Shown here piece after piece: positions 47,186 through 56,717 of a stretch of DNA of 64,000 bases. The position numbers were made by a program, and so were the translations under genes. Origin of the DNA: Billgrantia montanilacus (GTDB lineage: Bacteria > Pseudomonadota > Gammaproteobacteria > Pseudomonadales > Halomonadaceae); NCBI RefSeq assembly GCF_003336675.1, contig NZ_QPII01000015.1:56531-120530 (forward strand). Direction: 5' to 3'. Within the stretch, counting starts at the first letter, position 1. Each line of letters begins with the position of its first letter. The notes under the pieces were generated by a model, which searched no databases, had not been told where the DNA came from, and was given only the letters and a program-made list of their open reading frames with translations.

Positions 47186-48922
47186 ATGAGACTTCCCCTT
47201 TCCCTGCTCTGGGCACTGCTGCTTGTCGTCACGCCACAGCTTCTTCTCGCTTCCACGGCGCCGCTTGATCTCGATGCGGGGTGGGAGTACCGCTGGGGGG
47301 ATTCGCCGGTGCAAGCCGATGGCACGCCAGCCTGGATCCAGGAAGAAGCCACGGAGGCGTGGCAGGCGATCGACTTCCCTTCCAATCCACCGGGCCGAGA
47401 GAGCGAAAGCAATGCCTGGTTCCGCATCACCCTGCCCTCAGGCGAATGGCGCGATCCCGTGCTTTATATCTACAGTGTCGACCTGATCGTACAGGTCTAC
47501 CTGGAATCGGAGTTGATCTACCAGTACGGCCATTTCGATGAACAGGGCAAGGGTCGCTTCGTAGGCTGGCCATGGCATATGATCAGCCTGCCGGAGGATT
47601 TTGCCAACAAACCGCTCTTTTTCCGTGTCTTCTCCAACTATATCGATATCGGGCTGTGGGGTGAGGTGAAGCTCATGGATCGCCCCGATCTCTGGCAACT
47701 CATACTCACGAAATCCGCCGTCGACCTGGTGATCAGTGCGTTTTCTCTCCTTCTTGCCCTGCTGGCAGGCATCTTTGCCTTGATCCACACCAGGCGACGC
47801 AGCTTTGCCGGCATCGGCCTCTTCTCGCTCGCCTCCGGCATCATGATTCTTGCTGAAACCCAGGCCAGCCAGCTTCTCCTGAACCTGCCGCTACTGTGGG
47901 ACTACCTGGCTGCTGCCGGCTATTACGCGTTGCCGGTCGGCATCGGGCTGCTACTCGAGCATTGGTTCGATTCACGGCATTCACGCTGGATTCGTCTATT
48001 ATGGCAACTCCATCTGGTCTATCTGGTGGCAGCACTGACGCTGGCATTGAGTGGCGCCGTCAATCTTTCCAGCACCTTTCCTGTTTACGATGTCTTGCTG
48101 GCGATCACCCTGCCAACCCTGTTCGCCATCATTGCCTTGCGCCTGAACAAGCTGACTGGCGAACAGCAGTGGGTCATTGCCACCTATGGTGTCTTCGGGC
48201 TACTTCTGCTGGTCGACATGGCTGTCGCTCATGGGCTGCTTCCCTGGGCCCGCGTGCCGGTCAGCGCCGGCGCCCTGGCCTTCAGCCTGACTATCGTGGC
48301 GATTTCGTTGCGCCACTATTCTCGCACCCAGATTGAGTTGATTCGACTCAATCAGCGCCTTGAGCAGCAAGTGGAAGAGCGTACCCAGGCGCTTCAGGAG
48401 ATGGTCGAGAAACTACTCGCCTTCTCTTATCAGGACCCCTTGACGGGACTGAAGAATCGGCGCCATTTCGACGAGAGGTTTGAACAGGAGACAGCCATCG
48501 CCCGACGGGGGCGGCCCGTCACTCTGGTGATGTTCGATATCGACCATTTCAAGCGTTTCAACGACCTACATGGCCATGAAACCGGTGATGCCGTACTCAT
48601 GAGCATCGGAAGACTGCTGATAGACTATTTCCGCGAAGCCGATGCGGTCTGCCGACTGGGAGGTGAGGAGTTCGTTGTCATCATGCCGGGCGCCACGTCC
48701 GCAGAGGCGACGGAACGCATAGAACGGTTTCTCGGGTCGATGCGTGACCAACGCTTTGTCCATGGCGAAAAGGAACTGGGCCGCGTCAGCCTCTCTTGCG
48801 GTATCGCTACCTATCCCGATCACACCGACGATCCCGTGGAATTGGTTCGGCTAGCCGATCAGGCGCTCTACCGCGCCAAGCAACGCGGCCGAGATCGCTT
48901 CGAAACCTACACCGCGTCCTGA
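47186..48922 (+). CDS. Membrane diguanylate cyclase with 7TM-DISM sensor
   Basis: Makes cyclic di-GMP in response to a periplasmic signal. Start at ATG 47186 (M-R-L-P-L-S-L-L-W) gives a clean signal peptide and 578 residues; an in-frame start at 47114 is possible but has no ribosome site. Order: signal peptide 1-22, 7TMR-DISMED2 carbohydrate-like periplasmic domain about 25-165, seven membrane helices about 170-370 (7TMR-DISM_7TM), coiled-coil linker (L-N-Q-R-L-E-Q-Q-V-E-E-R-T-Q), and GGDEF domain from about 415 with active-site R-L-G-G-E-E-F. The substrate-binding D-P-L-T-G-L-K-N-R-R is present; no R-x-x-D inhibitory site is apparent just upstream. TATAAT at 47070-47075 may be the -10 box. 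Confidence 0.9.
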   Translation: MRLPLSLLWALLLVVTPQLLLASTAPLDLDAGWEYRWGDSPVQADGTPAWIQEEATEAWQAIDFPSNPPGRESESNAWFRITLPSGEWRDPVLYIYSVDLIVQVYLESELIYQYGHFDEQGKGRFVGWPWHMISLPEDFANKPLFFRVFSNYIDIGLWGEVKLMDRPDLWQLILTKSAVDLVISAFSLLLALLAGIFALIHTRRRSFAGIGLFSLASGIMILAETQASQLLLNLPLLWDYLAAAGYYALPVGIGLLLEHWFDSRHSRWIRLLWQLHLVYLVAALTLALSGAVNLSSTFPVYDVLLAITLPTLFAIIALRLNKLTGEQQWVIATYGVFGLLLLVDMAVAHGLLPWARVPVSAGALAFSLTIVAISLRHYSRTQIELIRLNQRLEQQVEERTQALQEMVEKLLAFSYQDPLTGLKNRRHFDERFEQETAIARRGRPVTLVMFDIDHFKRFNDLHGHETGDAVLMSIGRLLIDYFREADAVCRLGGEEFVVIMPGATSAEATERIERFLGSMRDQRFVHGEKELGRVSLSCGIATYPDHTDDPVELVRLADQALYRAKQRGRDRFETYTAS

Positions 48923-48924
48923 TT

Positions 48925-49626
48925 TCAGAAAAAGGCTGCCACCTCAACATCGGTCAGTTCCCGCCATTTTCCTGGCGCCAGCTCGCCGAGACTCAACGGC
49001 CCGATGGACACGCGGTGAAGTCCTTCCACGCGATTACCGATAGCCCCGAACATGCGCTTAACTTGATGATACTTGCCCTCATAAAGCGTCAGCTCGGCGT
49101 CGACAGGGGTCAGCATGGCCAGCTCGGCGGGCTGCGTTGGTTTCTCCTCTCCGTCGAGCACGACCCCTTCCGCAAAGCAGGCCACGGCATTTTCCAGCGC
49201 CTCACCCTCAAGGGGGTCAGCGAGGGTAACGCGGTACAGCTTGCCGCAGCGCTTGCGGGGAGAGGTGACACGATGTGACCACTGACCATCATCGGTCAGC
49301 AAGACCATGCCGGTGGTATCGACATCGAGCCGCCCTACCGTCTGCAGCCGCTCTGCCTTGGGGAGTTCGATCAGGTCGATCGCCCTGGGGTATAACCCGC
49401 GGCGGGCAGTGCACTCCACGCCGGCCGGCTTGTTCAGCATGATATAGCGCAGGCCAACCAGTGCCAGCGGCTCGTCCACCCATAGCACCCGGTCCTGTTC
49501 ACCGACCTGTACGGCCGGCTGCTTGACCACCTCGCCATTGACGGTGACCTCGCCCCGGTGAAGTACCTTCTTGGCCAGGCTGCGGGTCAGATCGGTTGTC
49601 TCGGACAGAAATCGGTCCAGTCGCAT
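48925..49626 (-). CDS. rsuA: 16S rRNA pseudouridine(516) synthase
   Basis: Converts U516 of 16S rRNA to pseudouridine. Start at ATG 49626 (M-R-L-D-R-F-L-S-E-T) gives 233 residues (E. coli RsuA 231). N-terminal S4 RNA-binding domain (about 1-55: L-D-R-F-L-S...K-V-L-H-R-G-E-V-T-V-N-G), then the synthase domain with catalytic Asp in G-R-L-D-V-D-T-T-G-M near 101-110, and the C-terminal H-Q-V-K-R-M-F near 180-186. Its ATG overlaps the stop of the nitrilase-family gene by one base. Confidence 0.92.
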   Translation of the reverse strand: MRLDRFLSETTDLTRSLAKKVLHRGEVTVNGEVVKQPAVQVGEQDRVLWVDEPLALVGLRYIMLNKPAGVECTARRGLYPRAIDLIELPKAERLQTVGRLDVDTTGMVLLTDDGQWSHRVTSPRKRCGKLYRVTLADPLEGEALENAVACFAEGVVLDGEEKPTQPAELAMLTPVDAELTLYEGKYHQVKRMFGAIGNRVEGLHRVSIGPLSLGELAPGKWRELTDVEVAAFF

Positions 49627-50441
49627 CAGAACCCGACTCCATCGGCCACATTGAAATGATCCGCATCCCGCCATGCCGGGAATTTCTCGCGGAAGGCATC
49701 GAGCGCATCCCGGGAAAGCACCCCCGTCTTGATGAAGGGCTGGTCCCGGGGCTCGTCGATAACGGCTTCTCCCTTGAAGTCCACCAGCATCGAGTCGCCG
49801 GCGTAGGCCATACCATTGGCATCTTCACCGACACGATTCACGCCAATCACCGGGCAGAGGTTCTCGATCGCACGGGCCTGGAGCAAGATCCGCCACGGAT
49901 GACGGCGCGGGGCTGGCCAGTTGGCCACGCAGAGCAGAGCATCGTATTCGAAATGCTCGTTGGTAGCCGGCTGTTGTCGCAGCCAGACTGGGAAGCGAAG
50001 ATCGTAGCAAACGCTCAGCAGGATTCGAAAACCCTTCAATGTGACGATGACACGCTCGTGGCCCATGGAGTAGCGTTCGTGCTCACCGGCCATGCGAAAC
50101 AGGTGACGCTTGTCGTAATAGGCGCGGCTGCCATCCGGACGAGCCCAGATCAACCGATTGAAATAGTGCTCGCCTTCCACCACAGCCACGCTCCCGGTCA
50201 CCACGCAGCCACGATCGATGGCCTGCTGCTGGATCCAGGCCACGGCGCGGCTCTCCTCCATGGGCTCGGCCATTTCACGGGAGTTCATGGTAAAACCGGT
50301 CGAGAACATCTCCGGCAGAACGATCAGGTCGGTTTGCGAACCATCGATTCCGTCCAGTTCCTGTTCCAGCATGCGGCAGTTGGCTTCCGGGTCCTCCCAG
50401 CGCAAGTCGCACTGCACCAGTGTCGTACGCAAATCGCTCAT
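49626..50441 (-). CDS. yafV: Omega-amidase, nitrilase family (YafV)
   Basis: Carbon-nitrogen hydrolase of 271 residues from ATG 50441 (M-S-D-L-R-T-T-L-V-Q). The Glu-Lys-Cys triad is visible: E in L-P-E-M-F-S near 45-50, K in Y-Y-D-K-R-H-L-F near 107-114, and C in L-S-V-C-Y-D-L-R-F-P near 143-152. The L-P-E-M-F-S-T-G-F and C-Y-D-L-R-F-P patterns are those of YafV, which hydrolyses 2-oxoglutaramate. Coupled to rsuA by a one-base overlap (TGATG), an arrangement whose logic is not obvious. Confidence 0.9.
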   Translation of the reverse strand: MSDLRTTLVQCDLRWEDPEANCRMLEQELDGIDGSQTDLIVLPEMFSTGFTMNSREMAEPMEESRAVAWIQQQAIDRGCVVTGSVAVVEGEHYFNRLIWARPDGSRAYYDKRHLFRMAGEHERYSMGHERVIVTLKGFRILLSVCYDLRFPVWLRQQPATNEHFEYDALLCVANWPAPRRHPWRILLQARAIENLCPVIGVNRVGEDANGMAYAGDSMLVDFKGEAVIDEPRDQPFIKTGVLSRDALDAFREKFPAWRDADHFNVADGVGF

Positions 50442-50581
50442 CTCGGCTTCCCTTGGGTGATTCGCCATCCCCACAGCCTAACTCAGCAGAACAGCTCCGT
50501 CAGCCAATGCTCGCCCGTCGCCCACCATGGAAAAACAACAAATAGCCTGCTAAGTTACTGCTTTCTCCAAGAGATGATGGA

Positions 50582-51508
50582 ATGTCCGTCAAGCCCCTTC
50601 CCGACCCCGAAGCCGCCAAGGGTATTGCCTTCGGCCTCACCGCCTATGTGATGTGGGGTTGTTTCCCGCTGTTTTTCGCCCTGTTCCAGGGTGTGCCCGC
50701 CTTCGAGATCCTGATCCACCGCGTCGTCTGGTCGTGTCTCTTCCTGGTGGGGCTTGTCACAGTGATGAAGCGATGGCAACCGATCCGCCAGGCGCTGGCC
50801 GAACCCAGGCGCCTGGGAAGGGTGCTCGGCTGCGCCGTGCTGATTGCGATCAATTGGGGGCTCTATATCTATTCAGTGGAGACTCGCCAAGTCTTCCAGG
50901 CAAGCCTGGGCTATTTTCTGACACCGCTGGTCAATGTCGCACTCGGGATGCTGGTACTGCGCGAACGGATGGCCGGACTGCAGAGCCTGGCCGTGCTGAT
51001 TGCTGCGATTGCTATCGCTATCCAGTTGGTGCTGCTGGGGGAGCTTCCATGGATCAGCCTGACTCTTGCGCTCTCTTTCGGTACCTACGGCTTGCTGCGC
51101 AAGCAGGTACCCCTGGACGGCCTATCGGGTCTCTTCGTCGAGACCCTCCTGCTGCTTCCGTTTGGGCTGATGGCGCTCTCCTGGCTGTCGATGGCCGAGC
51201 TCTCCCATTTTCTCGACACGCCTCGCACGACCCTGCTGTTGATCGCCAGCGGCGTGATCACCGCCCTGCCCCTGCTGGCTTTCGCCGGCGCCGCCCGCCG
51301 GCTTCGTCTGGCAACGCTCGGTTTTCTAATGTATCTCAACCCCTCCATTCAGTTTTTCATCGCACTGCTGGTGTTTCGCGAGCCGCTCTCCCCGATCCAG
51401 CTGGCCACCTTCGTGCTGATCTGGACCAGCCTTGCACTGTATTCGTGGTCGGCGTGGCATACCCGTTCCCGGCCACCGCTGGCTCCGGCAGGGAGCCAGT
51501 CGAAATGA
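50582..51508 (+). CDS. rarD: EamA transporter RarD
   Basis: Inner-membrane drug/metabolite transporter of the RarD branch, 308 residues, ten predicted helices. RarD landmarks are G-L-T-A-Y-V-M-W-G-C-F-P-L-F-F near 20-34, H-R-V-V-W-S near 50-55, W-G-L-Y-I-Y-S-V near 95-102, and F-G-T-Y-G-L-L-R-K near 163-171. The substrate is unknown; E. coli RarD was named for chloramphenicol sensitivity. Divergent from yafV. Confidence 0.9.
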   Translation: MSVKPLPDPEAAKGIAFGLTAYVMWGCFPLFFALFQGVPAFEILIHRVVWSCLFLVGLVTVMKRWQPIRQALAEPRRLGRVLGCAVLIAINWGLYIYSVETRQVFQASLGYFLTPLVNVALGMLVLRERMAGLQSLAVLIAAIAIAIQLVLLGELPWISLTLALSFGTYGLLRKQVPLDGLSGLFVETLLLLPFGLMALSWLSMAELSHFLDTPRTTLLLIASGVITALPLLAFAGAARRLRLATLGFLMYLNPSIQFFIALLVFREPLSPIQLATFVLIWTSLALYSWSAWHTRSRPPLAPAGSQSK

Positions 51509-51528
51509 CGGGATAGCGCCAACAACGA

Positions 51529-53121
51529 TCAGGCCGATTCGGGCTTGTAGCCGACACGAAAACCACCCCAGTGCTTGCCACCCACGTAGATCGGCACAGA
51601 TAGATCGTGCATGATCTCGCCGGTGTCGCGCTTGTAGGTCTGAAGCAGCAAGGTCTCTTCGTGGGAGCCACAGCGCTGGCCGGTGGGATCTTCGTAGATC
51701 CGCCTGTTGCGACAGAATTTCAGGTCATGTTCATAGTCCCCGGTCGGGGGCTGACTCGTCTTCAGGTTATGCGAGGGGATATAGCCGCGACGATCGATGC
51801 CGATGGCATAGGCCACCCCCAGGCGTTCCAGCAACGGCTCCTGGATGGCAGGAAAATTCTCGTCGGTGTAACTCTCGAACCCCGAGAGATGCTGGACCGG
51901 ATTGGTGCCGGGAATCGGTATGTACCGAGGTGAGAAAAGCACCTGCTCATCGAGCTCTCCTCCCTTGATAGCCGACTCGAGCAACTTGCCGATCTTGGCT
52001 GCCGCTTCGCGCGCCGCTTCGAAGACCTCCTGATGCCGTCCCTCCAGGCGCTGCTGCGCCAGTGCCCCGTCGACGGCTTCTGCACCCGCCATAAGTGCGC
52101 GGGCCTGACTTGCCAGGCCATGCATATCGTGCGTGCCCTGCTCGGTCTCACCCTCCAGTGTCGTCAGCGTTCCGGCCACGCGCTGGGAGTGCTGGTTGGT
52201 ATCGTCCATGGCCTCGGCAATGGAGCGGATCTCGCTTTCGACCTGATCGAAGTTGCCGGTCATCTCGGTGAGCTGTTCGCCGACCTTGCTCATCTCCTTG
52301 GCCCGATCGCCGACGCGCTGCATTAAATGCCCGATGGTATCGACCACGCGGTGGCTGCTGTCTCCGATATCGCCGACCAGGGCTTCGACATTGCGTGTAG
52401 CATCCGCCGTTCGTCCCGCCAGCTGGCGTACCTCACCGGCTACCACGGCAAAGCCGCGACCATGCTCGCCGGCACGGGCCGCCTCTATCGAGGCATTCAA
52501 CGACAGCAGGTTAGTCTGCTCGGCGATCTCCTCGATCAGCGAGGTGACGTGACGCACGCTGTCGGCCTTCTGGCTCAGCATATTGAGCAGCTCCAGCGCC
52601 TCTTCCGAACGCTCGGCCAGGGCCTGCATCTCCTCGATCACCTGGCCAAGGGCTTCGCGACTGACATGACTGGCATCCCGGGAGCGGCTGGCAAGATTCG
52701 CCACGTTGGCCGCACTGGCTGCCACCTGTTCGATGGCAGTGGTGATCGCGGCCATGCTGGAGGAGGCCTCGCGCACCGTGTGCCCCTGGCGCTCCAGACG
52801 CTGATCCATGCGGTCGGCATGATGCGACACTTCGGCAGAGGCAATGGCGGTATTACTGGCCTGGCGTATCAAGCCATGGGCCATGCGTCGCAATGACAGA
52901 TAATCCCGGGTAGCCGGCAGCCAGGCCTTGATGCCCTGCGTTTCCAGGGTAGCGGCACCGGCGCGATAGACACTGGCCAGCCCTGCGAGTGAAAAAAGGC
53001 AGCCGGCAAGGGCAGCGAGGCCCAGGCCAAGGTAGGCTTGCCAGCCCAAGCCGAGATCGTTCACTACGAGAACGCCCGCGGCAAGGGAGACCGCGGCTAA
53101 CAGAAACATCAGTATCCGCAT
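51529..53121 (-). CDS. Methyl-accepting chemotaxis protein with a C-terminal sensor domain
   Basis: A 530-residue chemoreceptor of unusual layout. Two adjacent membrane helices lie at residues ~1-48 with almost no periplasmic loop, so it does not sense in the periplasm. The signalling hairpin spans about 85-370 with the conserved tip [22 protein letters not shown] near 197-218. After it, residues ~400-530 form a separate domain ([43 protein letters not shown]), seen in a group of cytosolic-sensing receptors. The cysteines in F-C-R-N-R and G-Q-R-C-G might bind metal or sense redox. No C-terminal CheR-binding pentapeptide. Ligand unknown. Confidence 0.87.
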   Translation of the reverse strand: MRILMFLLAAVSLAAGVLVVNDLGLGWQAYLGLGLAALAGCLFSLAGLASVYRAGAATLETQGIKAWLPATRDYLSLRRMAHGLIRQASNTAIASAEVSHHADRMDQRLERQGHTVREASSSMAAITTAIEQVAASAANVANLASRSRDASHVSREALGQVIEEMQALAERSEEALELLNMLSQKADSVRHVTSLIEEIAEQTNLLSLNASIEAARAGEHGRGFAVVAGEVRQLAGRTADATRNVEALVGDIGDSSHRVVDTIGHLMQRVGDRAKEMSKVGEQLTEMTGNFDQVESEIRSIAEAMDDTNQHSQRVAGTLTTLEGETEQGTHDMHGLASQARALMAGAEAVDGALAQQRLEGRHQEVFEAAREAAAKIGKLLESAIKGGELDEQVLFSPRYIPIPGTNPVQHLSGFESYTDENFPAIQEPLLERLGVAYAIGIDRRGYIPSHNLKTSQPPTGDYEHDLKFCRNRRIYEDPTGQRCGSHEETLLLQTYKRDTGEIMHDLSVPIYVGGKHWGGFRVGYKPESA

Positions 53122-53220
53122 GACGCCTTATCTCTTTGTTATAGGAAGTATCCAGAGATTAGCGTCTTGTAAGACGTATTAGCATCACCACTTTGGCCTG
53201 ACAGACCAAAGCACAACTCA

Positions 53221-53259
53221 AGACATAAACACATCCGCCGATATAATCGGTTTATGTCT
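53221..53259. promoter_or_regulatory. 10-bp inverted repeat upstream of the chemoreceptor gene
   Basis: AGACATAAAC (53221-53230) and GTTTATGTCT (53250-53259), perfect arms with a 19-base spacer, 100 bases before the chemoreceptor start at 53121. Arm centres are about 29 bp apart, close to three helical turns, so it may be a regulator site; a metY-associated RNA hairpin is the alternative. Confidence 0.45.
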
Positions 53260-53280
53260 CGGTTGTACCGTTGGAGGCGA

Positions 53281-53302
53281 GCCGCCCCATGCGTGGGGCG
53301 GC
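53281..53302 (-). terminator. Hairpin after metY
   Basis: GCCGCCCC/GGGGCGGC stem with a 6-base loop, 8 bases past the metY stop on the minus strand. It lacks a T tract, so intrinsic termination may be weak. Confidence 0.6.
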
Positions 53303-53309
53303 CATGTCG

Positions 53310-54584
53310 TCAGGCCTGACTGGCGGCGAGCGCCTGTTCCAGGTCGGCGATAATATCATCGACATGCTCGATGCCGATGGAGAGACGCACCATGTCGGGT
53401 GTCACCCCGGCGGCGATCATTTCCTCGTCATTCAGCTGACGGTGGGTGGTGGATGCCGGAATCGACGAGCAGGTCTTGGCATCACCGATGTTGACGAGTC
53501 GCAGGACCATGCCAAGCGCGTCGTAGAAGCGTGCCCCCGCTTCGCGTCCGCCCTGGATGCCGAAGCTGAGGATGCCCGAGGCGTGACCGTTCATATAGCG
53601 CTGGGCGAGCTCGTGATCCTTGTGGCCGGGCAAACCGGCATACTGGACCCAGGTTACCGCTGCATGGCTGTCGAGATATTCCGCCACCTTGCGCGCATTG
53701 GCACAGACCCGCTCGATGCGCAGCGAAAGGGTTTCCAACCCTTGCAGCAGATTCCAGGCCGCCTGCGCCGATAGCGCCGCACCCATATTACGCAGCGGTA
53801 CCACGCGGGCGCGGGCGATGAAGGCGGCTTCACCGACATCGCGCGTGTAGCTCACCCCATGGTAGGAGACATCCGGCTCGTTGAGCAGCGGGAAGCGCTG
53901 AGGATGATCGGCCCAGGGGAACTTGCCGGAATCCACGATGACGCCGCCTATCGTGGTGCCATGGCCACCGATGTACTTGGTCGCTGAATGGATGACGATG
54001 TCCGCCCCGTGCTCGATCGGCCGCCACAGGAAGGGCGTCGGCACGGTGTTGTCGACGATCACCGGCACCCCATGCCGATGGGCGGCGGCGGCCAGGCGCG
54101 TCATGTCGACAACGCTGCCGGAGGGGTTGCCGACGCTCTCGCAGAACACGGCCTTCGTGCGTGCATCGATCAGCGACTCGATACCCTCGATATCGTCCTT
54201 GTCGGCGAAGCGCACCTCGATGCCCTGTCGTGGCAGGGTGTGCGCAAACAGATTATAGGTACCGCCATACAGCTCACTGATGGAGACGATATTGTCACCG
54301 GCCTCGGCGATGGTCTGGATCGCATAGGTGATTGCGGCCATGCCGGAGGCTACCGCCAGGCCGGCGATACCGCCCTCCAGCGCGGCGACACGCTGCTCCA
54401 GCACCGCGCAAGTGGGATTCATGATACGCGAGTAGATGTTGCCCTCGACCTTGAGGTCGAACAGGTCGGCCGCATGCTGCGCACTGTCGAAGGAGAATGA
54501 GGTGGTCTGGTGGATAGGAACGGCCACGGCGTGCTGATCGTTTGGTGAATAGCCGTGGTGCAGGGCAATGGTCTCGGGTTTCAT
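53310..54584 (-). CDS. metY: O-acetylhomoserine sulfhydrylase/aminocarboxypropyltransferase
   Basis: PLP enzyme that makes homocysteine from O-acetylhomoserine and sulfide in methionine synthesis. 424 residues, as usual for MetY (longer than MetB/MetZ). Landmarks: F-D-S-A-Q-H-A-A near 32-39, S-G-M-A-A-I near 80-85, and the PLP lysine in S-A-T-K-Y-I-G-G-H-G near 205-214; the C-terminal S-I-G-I-E-H-V-D-D-I is typical. Divergent from the SulP transporter at 54726, an arrangement linking sulfate uptake with sulfide use. Confidence 0.92.
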   Translation of the reverse strand: MKPETIALHHGYSPNDQHAVAVPIHQTTSFSFDSAQHAADLFDLKVEGNIYSRIMNPTCAVLEQRVAALEGGIAGLAVASGMAAITYAIQTIAEAGDNIVSISELYGGTYNLFAHTLPRQGIEVRFADKDDIEGIESLIDARTKAVFCESVGNPSGSVVDMTRLAAAAHRHGVPVIVDNTVPTPFLWRPIEHGADIVIHSATKYIGGHGTTIGGVIVDSGKFPWADHPQRFPLLNEPDVSYHGVSYTRDVGEAAFIARARVVPLRNMGAALSAQAAWNLLQGLETLSLRIERVCANARKVAEYLDSHAAVTWVQYAGLPGHKDHELAQRYMNGHASGILSFGIQGGREAGARFYDALGMVLRLVNIGDAKTCSSIPASTTHRQLNDEEMIAAGVTPDMVRLSIGIEHVDDIIADLEQALAASQA

Positions 54585-54725
54585 GGCGTGTCCTGATGGG
54601 TCAAAGAATCGAATGGGTTATATTTCACCTGATGCTAACCAAGTCTCAACCCTTCCACCAATATCGTTTAGTCTGGTGCTCTATTTTCTCCTTCCGGTCC
54701 CGCTCCCCAACCTCGAAGAGAACGG

Positions 54726-56447
54726 ATGCTCAAACGCTACCTGCCGATCCTGACATGGCTTCCCCACTATAACCGCCGACTCTGCGGCGCCGACCTGCTG
54801 GCCGGAGCCATCGTTACCATGATGGTGATACCGCAGTCATTGGCCTACGCCATTCTTGCCGGTCTTCCACCGGTAGTGGGGCTCTACGCCAGCCTGCTTC
54901 CGCTACTGGCCTATACCCTGCTTGGGACCAGCCGGACGCTTGCCGTGGGCCCGGTGGCGATTATCGCGCTGATGACCGGAGCGGCCCTGAGCAACGTCGC
55001 CGCGCCGGGTAGCGCGGCCTATCTGCACGCGGCCCTGGTGCTGTCGCTGCTCTCCGGGTTGATGCTGGTGATCATGGGGATGTTGCGCATGGGCTTCCTG
55101 GCCAACTTCCTGAGCCACCCGGTAATCGCCGGTTTCCTGTCGGCTTCCGGCATCCTGATCGCGGCCAGTCAGGCTGGTCACCTGCTGGGTATCGAGGCCA
55201 GTTCCACCGCATTGTTGCCACGCGTCTCGGAGCTGGTCTCCGGGTTACCGGAAGTCCACCTGCCCACCCTGGCCCTCGGGGGCGGCTGCCTGCTGTTTCT
55301 GGTCCTGCTACGGCTGCGCGGCAAGCGGGCGTTGCGGGGGCTCGGCCTGCCCGGCAACATGGCCGACCTGGTCACCCGGGCCGGCCCCGTTCTGGCCGTG
55401 GTGGTCACCACCTGGATCACCTGGTATTTCGACCTTGCCACACAGGGCGTGGCCGTCATCGGCGACATACCCCGTGGGCTGCCTCCGCTGACGCTCCCCG
55501 GCTTCGACACCTCGCTGTGGCGGGCCTTGATGATTCCCGCATTCCTGATCAGCGTGGTGGGTTTCGTCGAGTCCGTCTCCATGGGGCAGATGCTCGCCGC
55601 CAGGCGGCGTGAGCGCATCTCTCCCAACCAGGAGTTGATCGGGCTCGGCGGAGCCAACCTGGCAGCGGCCTTTTCCGCCGGCATGCCCGTCACAGGAGGC
55701 CTGTCACGCACGGTGATCAACTATGATGCGGGCGCCCGCACGCCACTCGCCGGCTTTTTTGCCGCCATCGGCATCGGCGCGATCACGCTCTACTTCACCC
55801 CGGCTCTCTACCATCTGCCCATTGCCACCCTGGCCGCCACCATCACCGTGGCGATTCTGACCCTGGTGGACATTCCCATGATCCGCCAAACCTGGCGCTA
55901 CTCCCGCAGCGATTTCTCGGCCATGGCGTTGACCATCCTGCTGACCCTGGCGGAGGGGGTGGAAGCCGGCATCATCAGCGGTGTCGCGCTTTCCATCGGC
56001 CTATTCCTCTATCGCACCAGCCGTCCCCACAGTGCATTGGTGGGCCGCATACCGGACACCGAGCACTTCCGCAACGTCGAACGCCACGACACCGAAACCG
56101 TCAGCCACCTGGCCCTGCTGCGCATCGACGAAAGCCTCTATTTCGCCAATGCCCGCTATCTGGAGGATACCGTCTACGACCTGGTCGCTACCCGTCCCGA
56201 ACTCGAACACGTGGTACTGATCTGCTCAGCGGTGAACCTGATCGACGCCTCGGCCCTGGAGAGCCTGGACGCTATCAATGCACGCCTCTCCGACTCAAGG
56301 GTGTCGCTGCATCTGGCCGAAGTTAAGGGTCCAGTCATGGATCAGCTCAAGCGTAGCGATTTTCTCGACGATATGACCGGGCGGGTATTCCTGAGCACCT
56401 ATGCCGCGTGGCGTGAATTGTCGCGCCCTGCCAGCGCTATGGAATAA
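54726..56447 (+). CDS. SulP family sulfate permease
   Basis: Anion transporter of the SulP family, 573 residues: a membrane domain of about 12-14 segments to residue ~420 and a cytoplasmic STAS domain about 445-560. The N-terminal L-P-H-Y-N-R-R-L-C-G-A-D-L-L-A-G near 13-28 and P-Q-S-L-A-Y-A-I-L-A-G near 38-48 are the SulP signature. The central S-A-L-E-S-L-D STAS motif is at about 512-518. Sulfate is the probable substrate given divergent metY, but bicarbonate or other anions are possible in this family. Confidence 0.88.
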   Translation: MLKRYLPILTWLPHYNRRLCGADLLAGAIVTMMVIPQSLAYAILAGLPPVVGLYASLLPLLAYTLLGTSRTLAVGPVAIIALMTGAALSNVAAPGSAAYLHAALVLSLLSGLMLVIMGMLRMGFLANFLSHPVIAGFLSASGILIAASQAGHLLGIEASSTALLPRVSELVSGLPEVHLPTLALGGGCLLFLVLLRLRGKRALRGLGLPGNMADLVTRAGPVLAVVVTTWITWYFDLATQGVAVIGDIPRGLPPLTLPGFDTSLWRALMIPAFLISVVGFVESVSMGQMLAARRRERISPNQELIGLGGANLAAAFSAGMPVTGGLSRTVINYDAGARTPLAGFFAAIGIGAITLYFTPALYHLPIATLAATITVAILTLVDIPMIRQTWRYSRSDFSAMALTILLTLAEGVEAGIISGVALSIGLFLYRTSRPHSALVGRIPDTEHFRNVERHDTETVSHLALLRIDESLYFANARYLEDTVYDLVATRPELEHVVLICSAVNLIDASALESLDAINARLSDSRVSLHLAEVKGPVMDQLKRSDFLDDMTGRVFLSTYAAWRELSRPASAME

Positions 56448-56623
56448 CGAGCGGCCTCCGATTTCCCTCGCGCCAGAGGGAGATTATACCTTGGTCGTGT
56501 TTTGCACTTTTTTTCATCCGCCGCGCCCCTTCCTTCCCGCCCTCTTCCAGCGACTTATCAACTAGTTGACACACGCGTTCCGCCAAGCGGACAACCCTGC
56601 CTCAACACAGGCACAAGCATGCG

Positions 56624-56652
56624 TTGACACCACGTCGTCGCCTTCCTAGTAT
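56624..56652 (+). promoter_or_regulatory. Strong sigma-70 promoter for the TAXI-TRAP genes
   Basis: TTGACA (56624-56629), exactly 17 bases, TAGTAT (56647-56652), 65 bases before the binding-protein ATG. A second TTGACA lies at 56567-56572 but without a good -10 box. Confidence 0.78.
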
Positions 56653-56717
56653 CGAGTCCAGTTTCGGAATCAAATACCGCATAGCAAAACAACAAGTCCT
56701 TTTACAGGAGTCGATCC

